Shown: piece by piece, positions 1 through 11,378 of the stretch | Layout: each line of letters starts with the position of its first letter | Numbering within the stretch: the first letter of the stretch is position 1 | Source of the DNA: Bathymodiolus brooksi | Lineage: Eukaryota; Mollusca; Bivalvia; Mytilida; Modiolidae | Assembly (NCBI GenBank): GCA_963680875.1 | Contig: OY804588.1 | Span: 73,556,829-73,620,828 of the forward strand | DNA: 64,000 nucleotides | Direction of reading: 5' to 3' | Program-made: the position numbers and the translations under genes | The notes under the pieces: model-generated | The model's database searches: none | What the model saw: the letters and a program-made list of their open reading frames with translations, nothing else | What the model was told of the DNA's origin: nothing

Positions 1-343
1 TACACATTTACCAAAATTCCTTTGAGATTTTAGAGGGAAAAAAGCAGAAATGAGGAAACTCCCACAATCGATTACCAGAAAAGAGAAAATACCTACAATT
101 GATTCTATTTTTTCTCTGTATTATAAATTAGTTGAACCCATTGAATTAAACAGATGCTTTGTTGCAGATAATTTATTTATTTATTTATGAAAAAAATTAT
201 TTATCTTGTTTTTGCAAATTATTGAATATTTGAATTTGTATAACTCTGTATGGTGAGATTGATATTTATGACAGATTAAACATATTTTTATTGCAATTGT
301 TAATTTTTTGTTGTTTCCAAAGTAGTTGGTTTGGTTGGTCCGT
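1..343. other. AT-rich non-coding DNA
   Basis: Nothing gene-like is visible. There is a short TTTA run near 168-190 and otherwise low-complexity AT-rich sequence leading into a SINE copy. Confidence 0.5.
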
Positions 344-597
344 TTATGATGTTTAACGCCACTTTCAACAATATTTCAGTTATATCATGGAGGTCAGTTT
401 TATTGGTGGTTGAAACCGGAGAAAAACACTGACCTGTTGCAAGTCACTGACAAACTTTATTACATAATGTTGTATCGAGTACACCTTGCCATGAATGGGG
501 TTCAAACTCGCAACTTGAATGGTGATAGGCACTGATTGCACAGGTAGCTGTAAATCCAACTACCATACGATCACGACCACAACAGCCTCTTGTGTTT
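344..597 (-). repeat. SINE, tRNA-derived with V-type core, near full length
   Basis: On the minus strand it reads from a tRNA-like head (597 side) through a core rich in GGTCGGTGG and CCGGTTT to an end reading AAATATTGTTGAAAGTGGCG. The same element recurs at least nine times in the window in both orientations. The core resembles the V-domain of V-SINEs known from fish and bivalves; that family assignment is recalled, not searched. Confidence 0.7.
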
Positions 598-689
598 CCA
601 AAAGTACAGTTGAATCTAGATCTGTTGATATCAAAAGGAACACTGGACTTATCCATGATATATAGCTTAACAATACTAAGTGGACCATA

Positions 690-976
690 AGGGACGGACC
701 ATTTAACTTGAAGGGGAGGGTTATGGTTTTTTTCTAAAAAAATATTCTGATTCCCAATGTTGCTGAAAAAAATATTCTGATTTTGTTGGAGGAAAAAAAA
801 AATAATATGATTCAGAGTTTTTGTCATATAATCTAATGTTAAATTCTGGGAAAAAAATTTCGAGCTTTGCGTGACAAAAAAAAAATATTCTAACTCTTGT
901 GTTGTCCGGTAAAAAAATTCTGAACGAAACAAAAAACCATAACCCCCCCCGCCCTTCAAGTTAAATGGTCGGTCCC
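690..976. mobile_element. Fold-back MITE, family A, copy 1
   Basis: The ends are inverted copies of GGGACNGACCATTTAACTTG followed by a G run, giving TIRs of about 45 bp, and the element is flanked by TA on both sides (688-689, 977-978). It has no coding capacity; open frames across it are chance products of its A/T runs. TA flanks fit the Tc1/mariner-type mechanism, which is an inference. Confidence 0.75.
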
Positions 977-1382
977 TAATTCATCATTAAGAATGAAAAT
1001 TACAGGAAATAAAATGAAAAGAAAAGAAAAATACCACTCTGTTAGAATAGTAGTTTCAAAATATCATAGAAATGGAAGCAAAATTGATACCACTAACACA
1101 TATAGCAGGCCTTTCAGAAAAGGGCGGCACCAGGTACTTTTACCCACCTATAAAATGGTCTTTAATACCTCCTGGTTTTAAAGAGTGTTGTACAAGATAT
1201 TCATGAAAATTGCTCAAATTTTTATAAAAAGTACCACCTGTAAATAGTGATGTATTGGTACACTTGAAAAATTTTGAAAGCACTGATATAGACGCCCACT
1301 CTCTTCCTAGCATGGTACAGGCACAATTAAATGTAGCGAGGTTACCCTAGTTTTATGGGACAAAGTCTCTCCTCTTAGACTA
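977..1382. other. Inter-element spacer
   Basis: A 62-codon open frame at 993-1181 has no recognisable domain. I see no gene here. Confidence 0.4.
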
Positions 1383-1670
1383 AGGGAACGACCATTTAAC
1401 TTGAAAGGGGGGGGGGGGGGGGGGTTATGTTTTTTTTCTAAAAAAATATTCTGATTCCCAATGTTGCTGAAAAAAATATTCTGATTTTGGTGGAGGAAAA
1501 AAAAAATTATTTGATTCAGAGTATTTGTCAGATAACCTAATGTTGAATTCTGAAAAAAAACATTTGCGACAAACAAAAAAAAAATTCTAACTCTTGTGTT
1601 GTCCGAAAAAAAAATTCTGAACGAAACAAAAAACCATAACCCCACCCCTTCAAGTTAAATGGTCAGTCCC
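1383..1670. mobile_element. Fold-back MITE, family A, copy 2
   Basis: Same TIRs as the copy at 690-976, TA on both flanks, and an expanded uninterrupted G tract (about 1408-1425) just inside the left TIR, where copy 1 has only four G, an A and three G. Confidence 0.75.
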
Positions 1671-1734
1671 TAATGCAGTCATGCAATTGATTTCCACATG
1701 TGAATAAAATGTCAACTATCACATTCAATTAGGT

Positions 1735-1795
1735 TTGGTTTCCGGTGTTTAATGCCACTTTCAACAATATTTCAGCTATATTATGGTGGTCATTT
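1735..1795 (-). repeat. SINE fragment (3' part)
   Basis: Contains the 3' end of the V-type SINE (reverse orientation: GCCACTTTCAACAATATTTC). The rest of the element is missing. Confidence 0.6.
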
Positions 1796-1949
1796 AACTA
1801 TGTGATCAACATTAATGTTGTTGTAAAGTGAAATGCATTCAATAATACTGTGACGCCTGTCATCAGAAAAGAACCGAAGATATACCAAAACATGATGAAA
1901 AAAATTTCACCAATAGCGATAAACACATGATAAAAAAAAAAAGGATTAG

Positions 1950-2065
1950 GGTTATGGTGTTTAATACCACTTATTTCAGTTATATGTTGTGGTCAATTTT
2001 ATTGGTGGAGGAATCCGGAGAAAACCACCGACCTGCCGAAAGTCTCTGACAAACTTTATCACATA
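1950..2065 (-). repeat. SINE fragment abutting LINE A
   Basis: Reverse-oriented core and 3' part of the V-type SINE. It stops abruptly where LINE A coding begins, so it marks the 5' truncation or insertion point of that LINE. Confidence 0.6.
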
Positions 2066-2862
2066 ATGTTGTTACATCTACATCTACATCATCAGAAGAA
2101 AAAGAGAAAGCATAATAAAGTTTGGCATGATGATGAATGTAAGATCAAGTTGAGACATGTTAAAAGTTTGGGTCGAATTCTTACTAAGTCACCATGGAAT
2201 AAAAACTTGCGTCTAAAAGTATTATATGAGAAAAGACAGTATAACAAGATACTTCGTAAAAAATACAGAAATTATAAGTCAAAATCGTTAAATTTTATGC
2301 TAGATGCTTCAGAAAAAAATCCCACTGAATTTTTGAAAATTTTAAACTCCCTCAAAGAAAAAAGTGAAGACCCAAGTACTAGTATTTCCCCACAGGATTG
2401 GTTTGCTTACTTTAAAGATTTAATGAACAAGAACTATACTTCTAACTATTCTGTTAGTGATTGAATAGTGATATCACAGCTGAGGAAATGATGAAAGCAG
2501 TGAAACATTTAAAAAATAAGAAAGCATCTGGATTAGACTGTATTAGTAATGAGATGATCAAGGCATCATCTAGTGTATTACCTAATTTATATGTTGACAT
2601 TTTCAATACTATATTGAGATCAGGTGTTTTTCCATCTCTGTGGAGAGAAAATTTTATAAAGCCTCTTTTTAAAGGTGGTGACATGAATGACCCCTCTTGT
2701 TACAGGGGGATAGCCATTTCTAGTTGATTAAAGTAAATTATTTACCAGAATTATGTTCAATAGACTTGATGAGTATTTAGAAAATAATAATATTATTTGT
2801 CCAGAGCAAAAAGGCTTTAGAAAAGGCATGAGAACAAGTGATCATATTTTTACACTAAAAAC
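2066..2862 (+). pseudogene. LINE A, piece 1: linker and first reverse-transcriptase motifs
   Basis: The open frame 2066-2464 is the basic linker between endonuclease and reverse transcriptase ([35 protein letters not shown]). The frame then shifts to 2461-2727, which holds the first RT motifs (NKKASGLDCISNEMIK, FIKPLFKGGDMNDPSCYRG), and shifts again towards FRKGMRTSDHIFTLKT. The endonuclease domain is absent, so the copy is 5'-truncated. The protein would copy its own RNA at a nicked target site. Frameshifts make it non-functional. It belongs to the non-LTR group; the exact clade cannot be told by eye. Confidence 0.85.
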
Positions 2863-3167
2863 ACCGACCATTTAACTTGCAGGGGGGGGGGGGGGGGGGA
2901 GGGTTATTGTTTTTTGTTTCGTTCAGAATTTTTTTTTCGGACAACACGAGAGTTAGAATATTAATTTTTTTAGTCGCGCAAAGTGCGAATTTTTTTCCCA
3001 GGATTCAACATTAGGTTATATGACAAAAACTCTGAATCAGATTATTTTTTTTCCCTCCACCAAAATCAGAATATTTTTTTCAGCAACATTGGGAATCAGA
3101 ATATTTTTTTGGAAAAAAACCATAACCCCCCCCCCCCCCCCCCCCTTCAAGTTAAATGGTCGTTCCC
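2863..3167. mobile_element. Fold-back MITE, family A, copy 3, inside LINE A
   Basis: Inverted family-A ends with runs of G (2881-2899) and C (3127-3145). It interrupts the LINE between FTLKT and a following NDKYFKK, so it inserted after the LINE did. Confidence 0.8.
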
Positions 3168-4120
3168 TTAATGATAAATACTTTAAGAAAAATAAGTATA
3201 TTTTTGCCTGCTTCATTGATTTAAAGAAAGCATTTGATACGGTTAATCGAAATGCTCTTCTTCACAAAATTTTTCAATATAATATTAGAGGTAATTTTTT
3301 CAGTGTCCTGGAAAGTATGTACATTGTACAAGAAAGTATCATTTTCTGTTGATTTGCCAGATGGTATGACTAACACATTCGAAACAAATATTGGTGTTAA
3401 ACAAGGTTGTATCCTTAGTACTCTTTTTTTCTTTGTACATTAATGACCTGATTGATCATTTTGGTCCAGACTGTGAACCTCTTGAACTGAATAGAAAGCC
3501 TATATCTTGTCTACTATATGCAGATGACATTATTTTATTGTCAGAATCAGCTAAAGGTTTACAAAAATCTTTGGATATATTAAAAACTTATTGTGATAAA
3601 TGGAATCTTAAGATAAATATTGGTAAAACAAAAGTAATTGTCTTCAATAAATCGGGAAGAATCCTAAAAGGTTTTTCCTTCTTATATGATGATGAGCCAA
3701 TAAGCCTTACAAATGAGTATAAGTACTTAGGAATACTATTTAAGCCTTCAGGTACATTTTCAGATGCTATAGATTATTTGTCTAAAAAAGCTTGTAAGGT
3801 AATGTTTTGCATACGTAAAAGTCTGTATTCTAACAAAAGTAATATACCTATACACATGAAACTGTTTGAAGCTTGTGTGAAGCCTATTCTATTATATTGT
3901 AGTGAAGTATGGTCTCTGCCTCAGTTAATTAAAGGTAGAGACATTACAAATTTTGAATCTAACTATGAAAAATTTGTGCTTAATAGAATACAGGTTAAAT
4001 ATTCAAAATATGTACTTGGTGTTCATAAATCCGCAACCAATTTTTCTATTTTGGGTGAGCTGGGATTATATCCACTTTCTCTGAATGCACTCAAATCCAG
4101 TGTAGGATATTGGCTACATA
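3168..4120 (+). pseudogene. LINE A, piece 2: reverse-transcriptase catalytic core
   Basis: The RT motifs follow in the right order: motif A (FACFIDLKKAFDTVNR), motif B (GVKQGCILSTLFF) and motif C (LLYADDIILL, YADD at 3517-3528), then thumb-like sequence (DKWNLKINIGKTKVIVFN, EYKYLGILFK). A frameshift lies near 3425 between motifs B and C. Coding ends at YWLH, exactly where a TIR element is inserted at 4121. Confidence 0.9.
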
Positions 4121-4670
4121 TGGGTGATTTTAAAAAAAATGAAGACTTTGTGTGACATAGAGGGTGAAATTTCAAATTGGACAAATTGACATAATTTTGG
4201 TCGTAAAATAATGTCAATATGATATATTTTTCAGATTCAGTTGCTCTGTGCAATATATGAAGACAAAATTTTGTTTTCAACTTTTATTAGCAACAAAGTG
4301 TTAAAATGATAACAAATACAAACTTACTTCCTCAGAGGTATCATTTTTTTTGGGGTATGGTAAAAGACCTAAATGTATTTCCATTTGATAATGATATGAA
4401 AAAGGCACATTTTGGTACCAAACTTTGTATATATCATGAGAAAACTGTTTCAGTATATCAAAGAAACACTATTTTTACTGTATATTAAAAAAAATCTGGT
4501 AATTAAAGTTTTCATACAAGCATAAAAAATATGATCTAATGTGGCTTAATAGTTGTAAATCAATTATTTATATATGCCTAATAAATATAACAAAAGTTAA
4601 GTTAAGTTGATCATTGGTGGTATAAACTAGAGGTAACCAAATGAAAATACTGTCCATTTTTTGATGTTTT

Positions 4671-6266
4671 GTCACACTCCTGACACATTTTTCTAAAAGA
4701 TAAATACACCAAATATCAAGCTAAATGCAATCATTGTTGGTCACAATAACTTTTTTAAGTAGTAGTACATGTTATAATTTTATTTCAATCAAATTTTATC
4801 ATATTCTAAGTAATACTATCATAATTATAAAAAATGACAACTCAATTTTCAACCATTTATACATCTTTTCAAGAGTATAGTGCTTATTGAGAATTAAATA
4901 ATTCCCCGAGACAATTACAAGCAGTTTTATGGAGGCTATATGCTTACAAAATAATCTATTTCTTAAATAAAATTGTCACACTCCTGACTCCCTCTCGAAA
5001 ATAAACCTGTCAAGCTGAAAATAATATAACCAACTTATTCTTTCCAAACTAAAAGTTATATTTCTTCAAGAGCTTATATTTCTTACAGTTAACAGTAAAT
5101 ATTAAAAGAAGATTCAAATTTTTTCTAATGATTAATGTGCTAATTATTTGCCCTTTAGGAATTTATCTCATCAAAAATGGTTAAAATGGATTTGAAATTT
5201 ATTAAAACTAGCAATAGATCATCTTTTCTTAGTATAAAATTACTTTTTAGTGGTTTTCAAATTTGTTTCCCCATGTTTCTCAATAATTTACTCTGCAAAA
5301 AAACTTCCTACTGCAATTGCAAATGACATTTAATGTTTTTATGTCAGGAGTGTGACATATTACTGTTGAATGAATAATTATTGATAAATTTTCAAAAATG
5401 CTATATCAAAAGAATGAAAATGTTGTATGAAAGGCAAGATATATTAAAGTAAGTATTCTGTTTATCTAAAGCAACATACATCAATTTTTCATTTAGAAAA
5501 AAAATCCATATTTTGACATGTTTTAAGAAAATATAACCCTTTATCATCACTTATTATGAGAAAGGTGTTGTGCAATATACAAAAATACTACAATTATTAC
5601 TTATTGTTTATATGTGATTAAATTGAAAACATTGTGGAAGTTTGTAGAAGCATTGTTTATTAATTTTTTTATTTAAAAGATATGCCCATTAAAAGTGTCA
5701 CACTCCTGACATTAGTTATTTTAATTTCCTAGATATGATATGTTATATATCAGAGCTATTTCCAACTTTTTTCTTTGATTGGGTCTGGAGCTTTTGGAAA
5801 ATAAAGAAAATTGTGAACTATTAAAGCATACAACATAGTACTATACAACTAAGATCAAATGTCACACTCCTGACATTTTTTGTGTCTCTCCTTATGCAAG
5901 CCCAATTTTACAACTATCATATTCATCCAGTCTAATACTACTAAATTATTATAACTAATGTTTTTTTACAACATATTTTGACTTTTCTGAACTAATTAGT
6001 CTCAACAATGAAAAACTATTAAGGTTTAATTTGACATTTGTACAATTTTCCAAGTTAAATTTATTCATGTACACTAATTTAAAAAATAGAATAATTTTTT
6101 GTCGCATAATCATAGGGTCACAAAACATCTAGATATTTGAAGTAAAATGGTATGAAATTATAGAATACCATCTTTCTTTAATATATTCTTTATTTTATTT
6201 TTTTTATCATCAAGGTAAGTTAAGGCAATTTAAAGTTTGTCACGCTAAAACGTCACACTCCTAACA
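4671..6266. promoter_or_regulatory. Six dispersed TGTCA-N6-TGACA-type sites
   Basis: GTCACACTCCTGACA or a close variant occurs at 4671, 4975, 5342 (inverted), 5697, 5861 and 6252, in otherwise unrelated AT-rich DNA. With the preceding T, four copies read TGTCA-CACTCC-TGACA, an inverted pentamer pair. The function is unknown. A transposase-binding array or a homeodomain (TGACA) site cluster are both possible. Confidence 0.5.
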
Positions 6267-6950
6267 AATTTTACCAATTTTTAGAGGATAACTTTTTAAA
6301 CGAAGAGCAATCTCCATGCATGAAGATAACTGTTATAGTCTGTTTGGTGACTCTGAAAATAGGGAAAACAATTATTTAAAAATCAGGGATTTGCTTTCTA
6401 TTGCTCTTTTTAACATTTTAGGCACACATTATGTAATACATATCTGAGAAAAAATTGTCAAAGAAATAATTCAAATAATAAAAAAAATCTCCATAGGGCC
6501 CAATACTAATTTTATCAGATTGTAAGTAAAGGAGGCTACCATTATAATGAACAGCATTACCTGTTCTTTCCTGTCTGTTGTTATGCTAATTTCAGTCACA
6601 TGGGAATGTCATATTAGGTTAAAGATTCAAGATGTTTTGAATAATTGATAAACAATTTGATCATATGATATTTGTTTGTAAACAATTAATAACTGCTGGT
6701 CACATGAGACCCTTATATGGAGATGTCCCTTGTTATTCACTCATGCTGATGTATAACAAATTTTAAATTAACACTTAAAAAATGATACCAAAATAAAATA
6801 AATGCTAATTTCGTGAAAGTATAATTTATATAAATATATAAATTAAATAATATTCTTATTTGATACTTGTTTTCTTCCAAAAATTAAACAATTCATATAC
6901 AACGTTAATTTCTTATAGGCAAATTAGATAAACATTTTTTTCATGACAGT

Positions 6951-7185
6951 GGGGAGCCCGGGTGGCTCAATGGTTTTTTAAATTTGTAAATTACAAAAAT
7001 GGTGCACTCGACTCGCAACCACAAGTGATAAAGTTTACCAGTTGCTTGCCCATGGTCGGTGGTTCTCTCTGGGTACTCCGGCTTCCTCCACCACTAAAAC
7101 TGGTGGCCATGATATAGCTGAAATATTGTTGAAAGTGGCGTTAAAACACCAAAAATCAAATATCAAAATCAAATCATGACAGTGT
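6951..7185 (+). repeat. SINE, full length with target duplication
   Basis: The 5' end has a tRNA A-box-like TGGCTCAATGG. The V-type core follows, then the 3' end GTGGCGTTAAAACACC with an A-rich tail. The sequence TCATGACAGTG is found on both sides, as expected for a target duplication. Confidence 0.75.
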
Positions 7186-7809
7186 GGGTTGAAACTACTG
7201 ATATGTACTGGTCAGAATATACAACATTTTCAGGTAATTTTGTTATCTTTTATTAACCTCTATACACATAAAGGGATGGGTAGTTTGCATGTATTTTAAA
7301 TGCTCCACAATCAGTTATGTAATAATGTATCATCATTATTGATTTTTACCTGAACAGGTGTGAATCTAATTTGAATATTGTCCATATTTGGTATGGTTAG
7401 TATGTCAACATCTAATATAACATGCTAATGATGAAATCAGCTGACTTGCTGTTTGTCAATACTGACCACATGTTGCTGTTCATTTCAGTAGTACTTACTC
7501 CCATGTTTGTTACATGACAAAATGACAGAATTTTACAATTAAGTCCTATGGCAAACTTTTTTATTCTTTAATGAATTTTTTTGAAAAATTCACCTATAAT
7601 ATGTATTAATCAGTCCTTAATATAAATATAATTAAAAAATAAATCTGATAACCCGTTGATTTTTTAGGAATTGTTTTCCCTATTTTCAGAGTCACCAAAC
7701 AGACTATACCATTGTCCTTGTTTTAAGATATTTACCTTTCTTTCATATCATTTAATATTCAAATTATTCTCTGAAAATGAAAAGTCTTCATTTTTTTGAA
7801 AATCACCCA

Positions 7810-7939
7810 TATATTAAATGTAAATGATAATAATTTGATATTTCACTCATACAAGGATAACCTGCTAATCAAAAATAGGTAATTTATTAAACTCAAAAGT
7901 TTTTTTTAGAAGTGATAGGTTTTGGACACATGAGATAAC
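7810..7939 (+). pseudogene. LINE A, piece 3
   Basis: The frame continues directly from the YWLH at 4111-4120 once the 4121-7809 element and one TA are ignored (it reads LNVNDNNLIFHSYKDN). It then degenerates with stops before the next insertion at 7940. Confidence 0.65.
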
Positions 7940-8051
7940 GGGGTCCGACCTATAATCCGACAGTCCGATAGTCCGACGGTCCGATAGTCCGACAAATGCT
8001 TTATTTCTTTGAAAGTTAACACTATAACATGTGTAATATGGGGCCAGAAAC

Positions 8052-8810
8052 CACAGGGGCTCGCAGTTATATTTTCACATCGCCAGGTATATGTTAAAGA
8101 GAAGGGAGGACACTTTTTTTGCTGCCCAAAGTGAAAGTAGAATTTCGGCACCTTTTTTCGCTTCAAAAACGGTTTAGTCTTTGTTCTTACCATAATATTA
8201 ATGCAAATATCGTTGTTTTTTGCTGATTGACTGGTTTACAGTGGAATGACACTCGTTTTTAAATTCCAAGCGGTCTGGACAACTTCTTATCATACTCATT
8301 TCCGGTTTATACGGACTTAATAATATTGATAGAAATAAAAAAATCGAAATATAATTTTAAAAAGTAGGAAAAAAGACAACTTAAATCTCTTGCATTAAAA
8401 TATATTTTTTTCCTTGTTCCAATCATTCTGGAAATATAGGAAGACAGCATTTTAAGAATATCTTTTGACAAGATGAGTAAATAATTTCCCGCAAAAATTC
8501 CAGTTTAAATCCTTCGACCAATGAAAACTCACCTTGATATTTAGTCCGTATAAACCGGAATTGAGTATGCTAAGAAGTTGTCCAAACCGCTTGGAATTTA
8601 AAACGAGTTTTATTCCACTGTAAACCAGTCAATCAGCAAAAAACATCGATATTTGCATTAATTTTATGGGAAGAACAAAGACTAAACCGTTTTTGAAGCG
8701 AAAAAAGGTGCTGAAACTCTACTTTCACTTTTGGCCCCCCAAAAAGTGTCCCCCCTTCTTCTTTTTAATACATACCTGGTGATGTGAAAATATAACTGCG
8801 AGCCCCTGTG
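8052..8810. mobile_element. Nested inverted-repeat element with 8-bp target duplication
   Basis: The arms 8052-8319 and 8541-8810 are imperfect inverted copies (about 270 bp each), ending in CACAGGGGCTCGCAG. CCAGAAAC flanks it on both sides (8044-8051 and 8811-8818), an 8-bp duplication as for hAT elements. The spacer (8320-8540) shows nothing coding. Confidence 0.75.
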
Positions 8811-9207
8811 CCAGAAACCGAACCGTTTACTCACCAAAGAAAGGTCCAGAACATCGGAAACACGATATCATAGACGGACAAACAATTGGCAGGGCCACAC
8901 AAGAACTAAAAAAAACACGTATATGAACAACACGGACTCCATAAAAACCTGGATCCAGTCGTGATGAACCGGTAGTGTAAGTATCCCGTATATTTTTTAG
9001 TAGCGACTACTGCAGGCTTTATTCAAGTAGCGTGTAGCCGAGTCCAGCCAAGAAAAGTCACTATTGAAAAAAAAAAGATGAAATAAATGAATACAAAAAA
9101 AAAAGAAAAGATAAAAAGAAGAGCGTACCAGTGTCCCCCGCCCTTTATCATTGAATATTTTTGTTAAAAAGCAATGTCGACACATCAATAGAGCTGGATA
9201 CAATAAT

Positions 9208-9465
9208 GTGTGCGAATTGATTGATTGATTGATTGCTTAAGGTCCAACAAGCAATATTTCAGTCATATTCAGGATGAGAAAAGTTTGTAAACAAAAAATC
9301 AGAAAGAGGGGACTCTGGGATGGATCAACATGGGCAACCACTTAACACGGGAACTTGTTTTTCTGTCTCTTCCGACGACAAGTTGGTCTTATTTTTATTC
9401 CCCGGGATTCCGACGGGTGACCCTGCTCTAGTCGCCTTCTACGACAAGCGCATATATAAAAAGTT
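9208..9465 (-). repeat. SINE-like element with GATT/AATC tail
   Basis: Starts with a (TTGA)n run at 9208-9240, then CTTAAGGTCCAACAAGCAATATTTC and further unique sequence up to about 9465. The tail and style fit a reverse-oriented SINE. It is distinct from the V-type SINE. Confidence 0.45.
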
Positions 9466-10450
9466 ACGATTGAAGGAATTGTCCAAAAAGTGACCCCTTA
9501 TATCACGGAAAGAAACAGCATCGAAATATGTCAAAATAAACAACTGTGCAATGATACGCCCCCCCCCCCCCCCCCCCCCCCCTCCTCCCCTTTGTGACAA
9601 TCGAAGGTCAGTGGCTCAGCATGAGAACAGTAATTAATATGCTGCATTATTTAAACCAATTAATTGTATATACCATATGAAAACTGGCGTTTTCCAGACT
9701 GACTAAATTCACACCTCTCACTTGCTCCCCCCCTTTTACCAATACAATGTATGTCACGACGTGACCTATCAATAAAAGGGGGAACAAGTGAGAGATTGTA
9801 ATCGTACGAGGCGTGGACGGACGGACAAACAGCGGTATGCTATAGTATTTTGACGGGCGTATAAAAATGAATGGCCCATATCCTGAAATTACGAATACAA
9901 AAAGTATATCATTTTCGGCCAAATTATTTTTCAAAACTTTCATCAGTTTGATTAAGACAAGGTTGCTTATATGCATGGCGGACGGACGGACATAATTCTG
10001 GGATTTTTCGAAGATGGATGGAAATTTGCGAATGAAAACACGAGTATAAAGTACATGTAGTGCATTGTCGACGAAAGTAAGGGACCTGTGTTTTCTACTT
10101 AATGGATCGTCAATAATAAAGTTGGTTTGGTAGTTATCATTTTTCTACGGTGATACATTTAGGACACGCATTCATTTTTTTTTCTGAAAAAAATATGTCG
10201 AGCGCTCGACATAATATGATTTTAATAGTCTCAAGCATTTGAATTCATTCCTAATATAGCAAGCATACGGAAACTTGGATAGAGAGGAAATTATTGGCAT
10301 TTTGCATCAATGTAATTTCAAGCAAAAATAAATTATGATAATGTTGTCCTCACAATTTCACCTCGGCATTTAAGACGAATTCTACACAAAATGAAAAGTT
10401 CTCGAAATGAATTAAATTTTCAAATTCCTTCTCTTTTGAACTATAAGTCC
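9466..10450. other. Non-coding interior of the 2.6-kb element
   Basis: Contains a C25-like tract (9558-9582) and a hairpin formed by CTCTCACTTG (9715 side) and CAAGTGAGAG (9786 side) around a C/G-rich stem. A 109-codon minus frame at 9647-9976 has no recognisable domain. Confidence 0.45.
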
Positions 10451-10546
10451 AAAACTTTCAAAGAAATAAAGCATTTGTCGGACTATCGGACTGTCGGACT
10501 ATCAGACTGTCGGACCATTGAACTGTCGGATTATAGCTACGGCCCC

Positions 10547-11281
10547 AATTACTGTTCAATGATAATAGAGTGATTGGGGGGAATAAGTTGAAAACATATC
10601 GTAAAATTAAAACAGATTTCAAAAGAGAACAATATCTTTATGCAAACGTTGATAAGAAAAGCCTTTCAAATTTTATAAAAATTTGTGTAAGTAATTGTAA
10701 TTTAAATATTGAAAAAGGTCATTATCTGAAATTACCAGTAGAACAGAGGATTTGTCAATTGTGCCATATGGATGTGGAGGATGAATTTCATTTCCTCATG
10801 AATTGTGATAAACTTATTCAAGAGCGTGTAACTTTATTTAGAAATATTTCTGATATTGTACCTTCATTTACAACTATGTCAGATGTAGAAAAGTTTATGT
10901 TTTTATTAACTAGTCATGATTTAGATATATGTAAAGTGGTTATATTAGGTGTAAGTAATATGTATCTAGTAAATCAGTCAATGAAGCAAAACTTATAAAT
11001 TACTAGATAATTTTCTTTTCTACATGTATTTTACTTTATTTGAATTTAATATAATAATTAGAATATATACAAAAAATGTATATATATTATTCAAAGATAG
11101 ATAACTCTGTCAGGTCTCCTCAGCTGGGATATCATTGTTTGTTTGTCAATATACTCTTGTATGTCATTGTGTTTGGTTATGTCTGTTTATTGAATTGTTT
11201 ATATATTTTTATTTTTTAATTGTTCATTGATTGATGATAGATCACTGTTTGGTCTTTACTTCAATAAAAATTACTTACTTA
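10547..11281 (+). pseudogene. LINE A, piece 4: C-terminal zinc knuckle and 3' end
   Basis: The frame 10546-10998 encodes the LINE C-terminus with a Cys-His motif (ICQLCHMDVEDEFHFLMNC: C-x2-C-x9-H-x4-C) that is also present in LINE B (LCKTCNKIEDEEHFILEC). A non-coding 3' tail follows with AATAAA at 11263-11268 and ends in (TTAC)n at 11270-11282, a typical short-repeat LINE 3' end. Confidence 0.85.
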
Positions 11282-11378
11282 CGATGCTCCGTAAATCGTG
11301 ACGACTATGCATCGGCGTGAACAGACCATATATTTACAATTAATCAATAATAAAAAAGAAAAAAAAGTAACGTATTTA

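Larger units (their letters stand above)
4121..7809. mobile_element. 3.7-kb non-coding TIR element with TA target duplication
   Basis: The ends are 28-bp inverted repeats (4121-4148 and 7782-7809; TGGGTGATTTT start, one mismatch) flanked by TA (4119-4120, 7810-7811). Removing it and one TA rejoins the LINE A frame. No transposase was recognised. The inside holds six copies of GTCACACTCCTGACA (4671-6266), a 40-bp exact inverted repeat (6334-6373 and 7669-7708) within longer diverged arms, and a SINE at 6951-7185. TA duplication suggests the Tc1/mariner/IS630 mechanism; the superfamily is an inference. Confidence 0.75.
7940..10546. mobile_element. 2.6-kb TIR element with GTCCGAY-repeat ends
   Basis: The two ends are inverted copies of about 90 bp: 7940 onwards and up to 10546 both contain CTATAATCCGACAG, a string of GTCCGAY repeats, then CAAATGCTTTATTTCTTTGA. 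No transposase was found. It carries a nested inverted-repeat element (8052-8810), a tail-bearing SINE-like element (9208-9465) and a long C tract (9558-9582). It separates LINE A piece 3 from piece 4. A target duplication was not clear. Confidence 0.7.

Noticed and set aside
444..959. 171-codon minus-strand frame
   Set aside because: It runs across a SINE head and a fold-back MITE; the Phe/Asn-rich peptide is a by-product of their A/T runs and recurs in other copies.
6942..7185. Possible true tRNA gene from the A-box-like TGGCTCAATGG
   Set aside because: No cloverleaf can be drawn, and the sequence continues into the SINE core.
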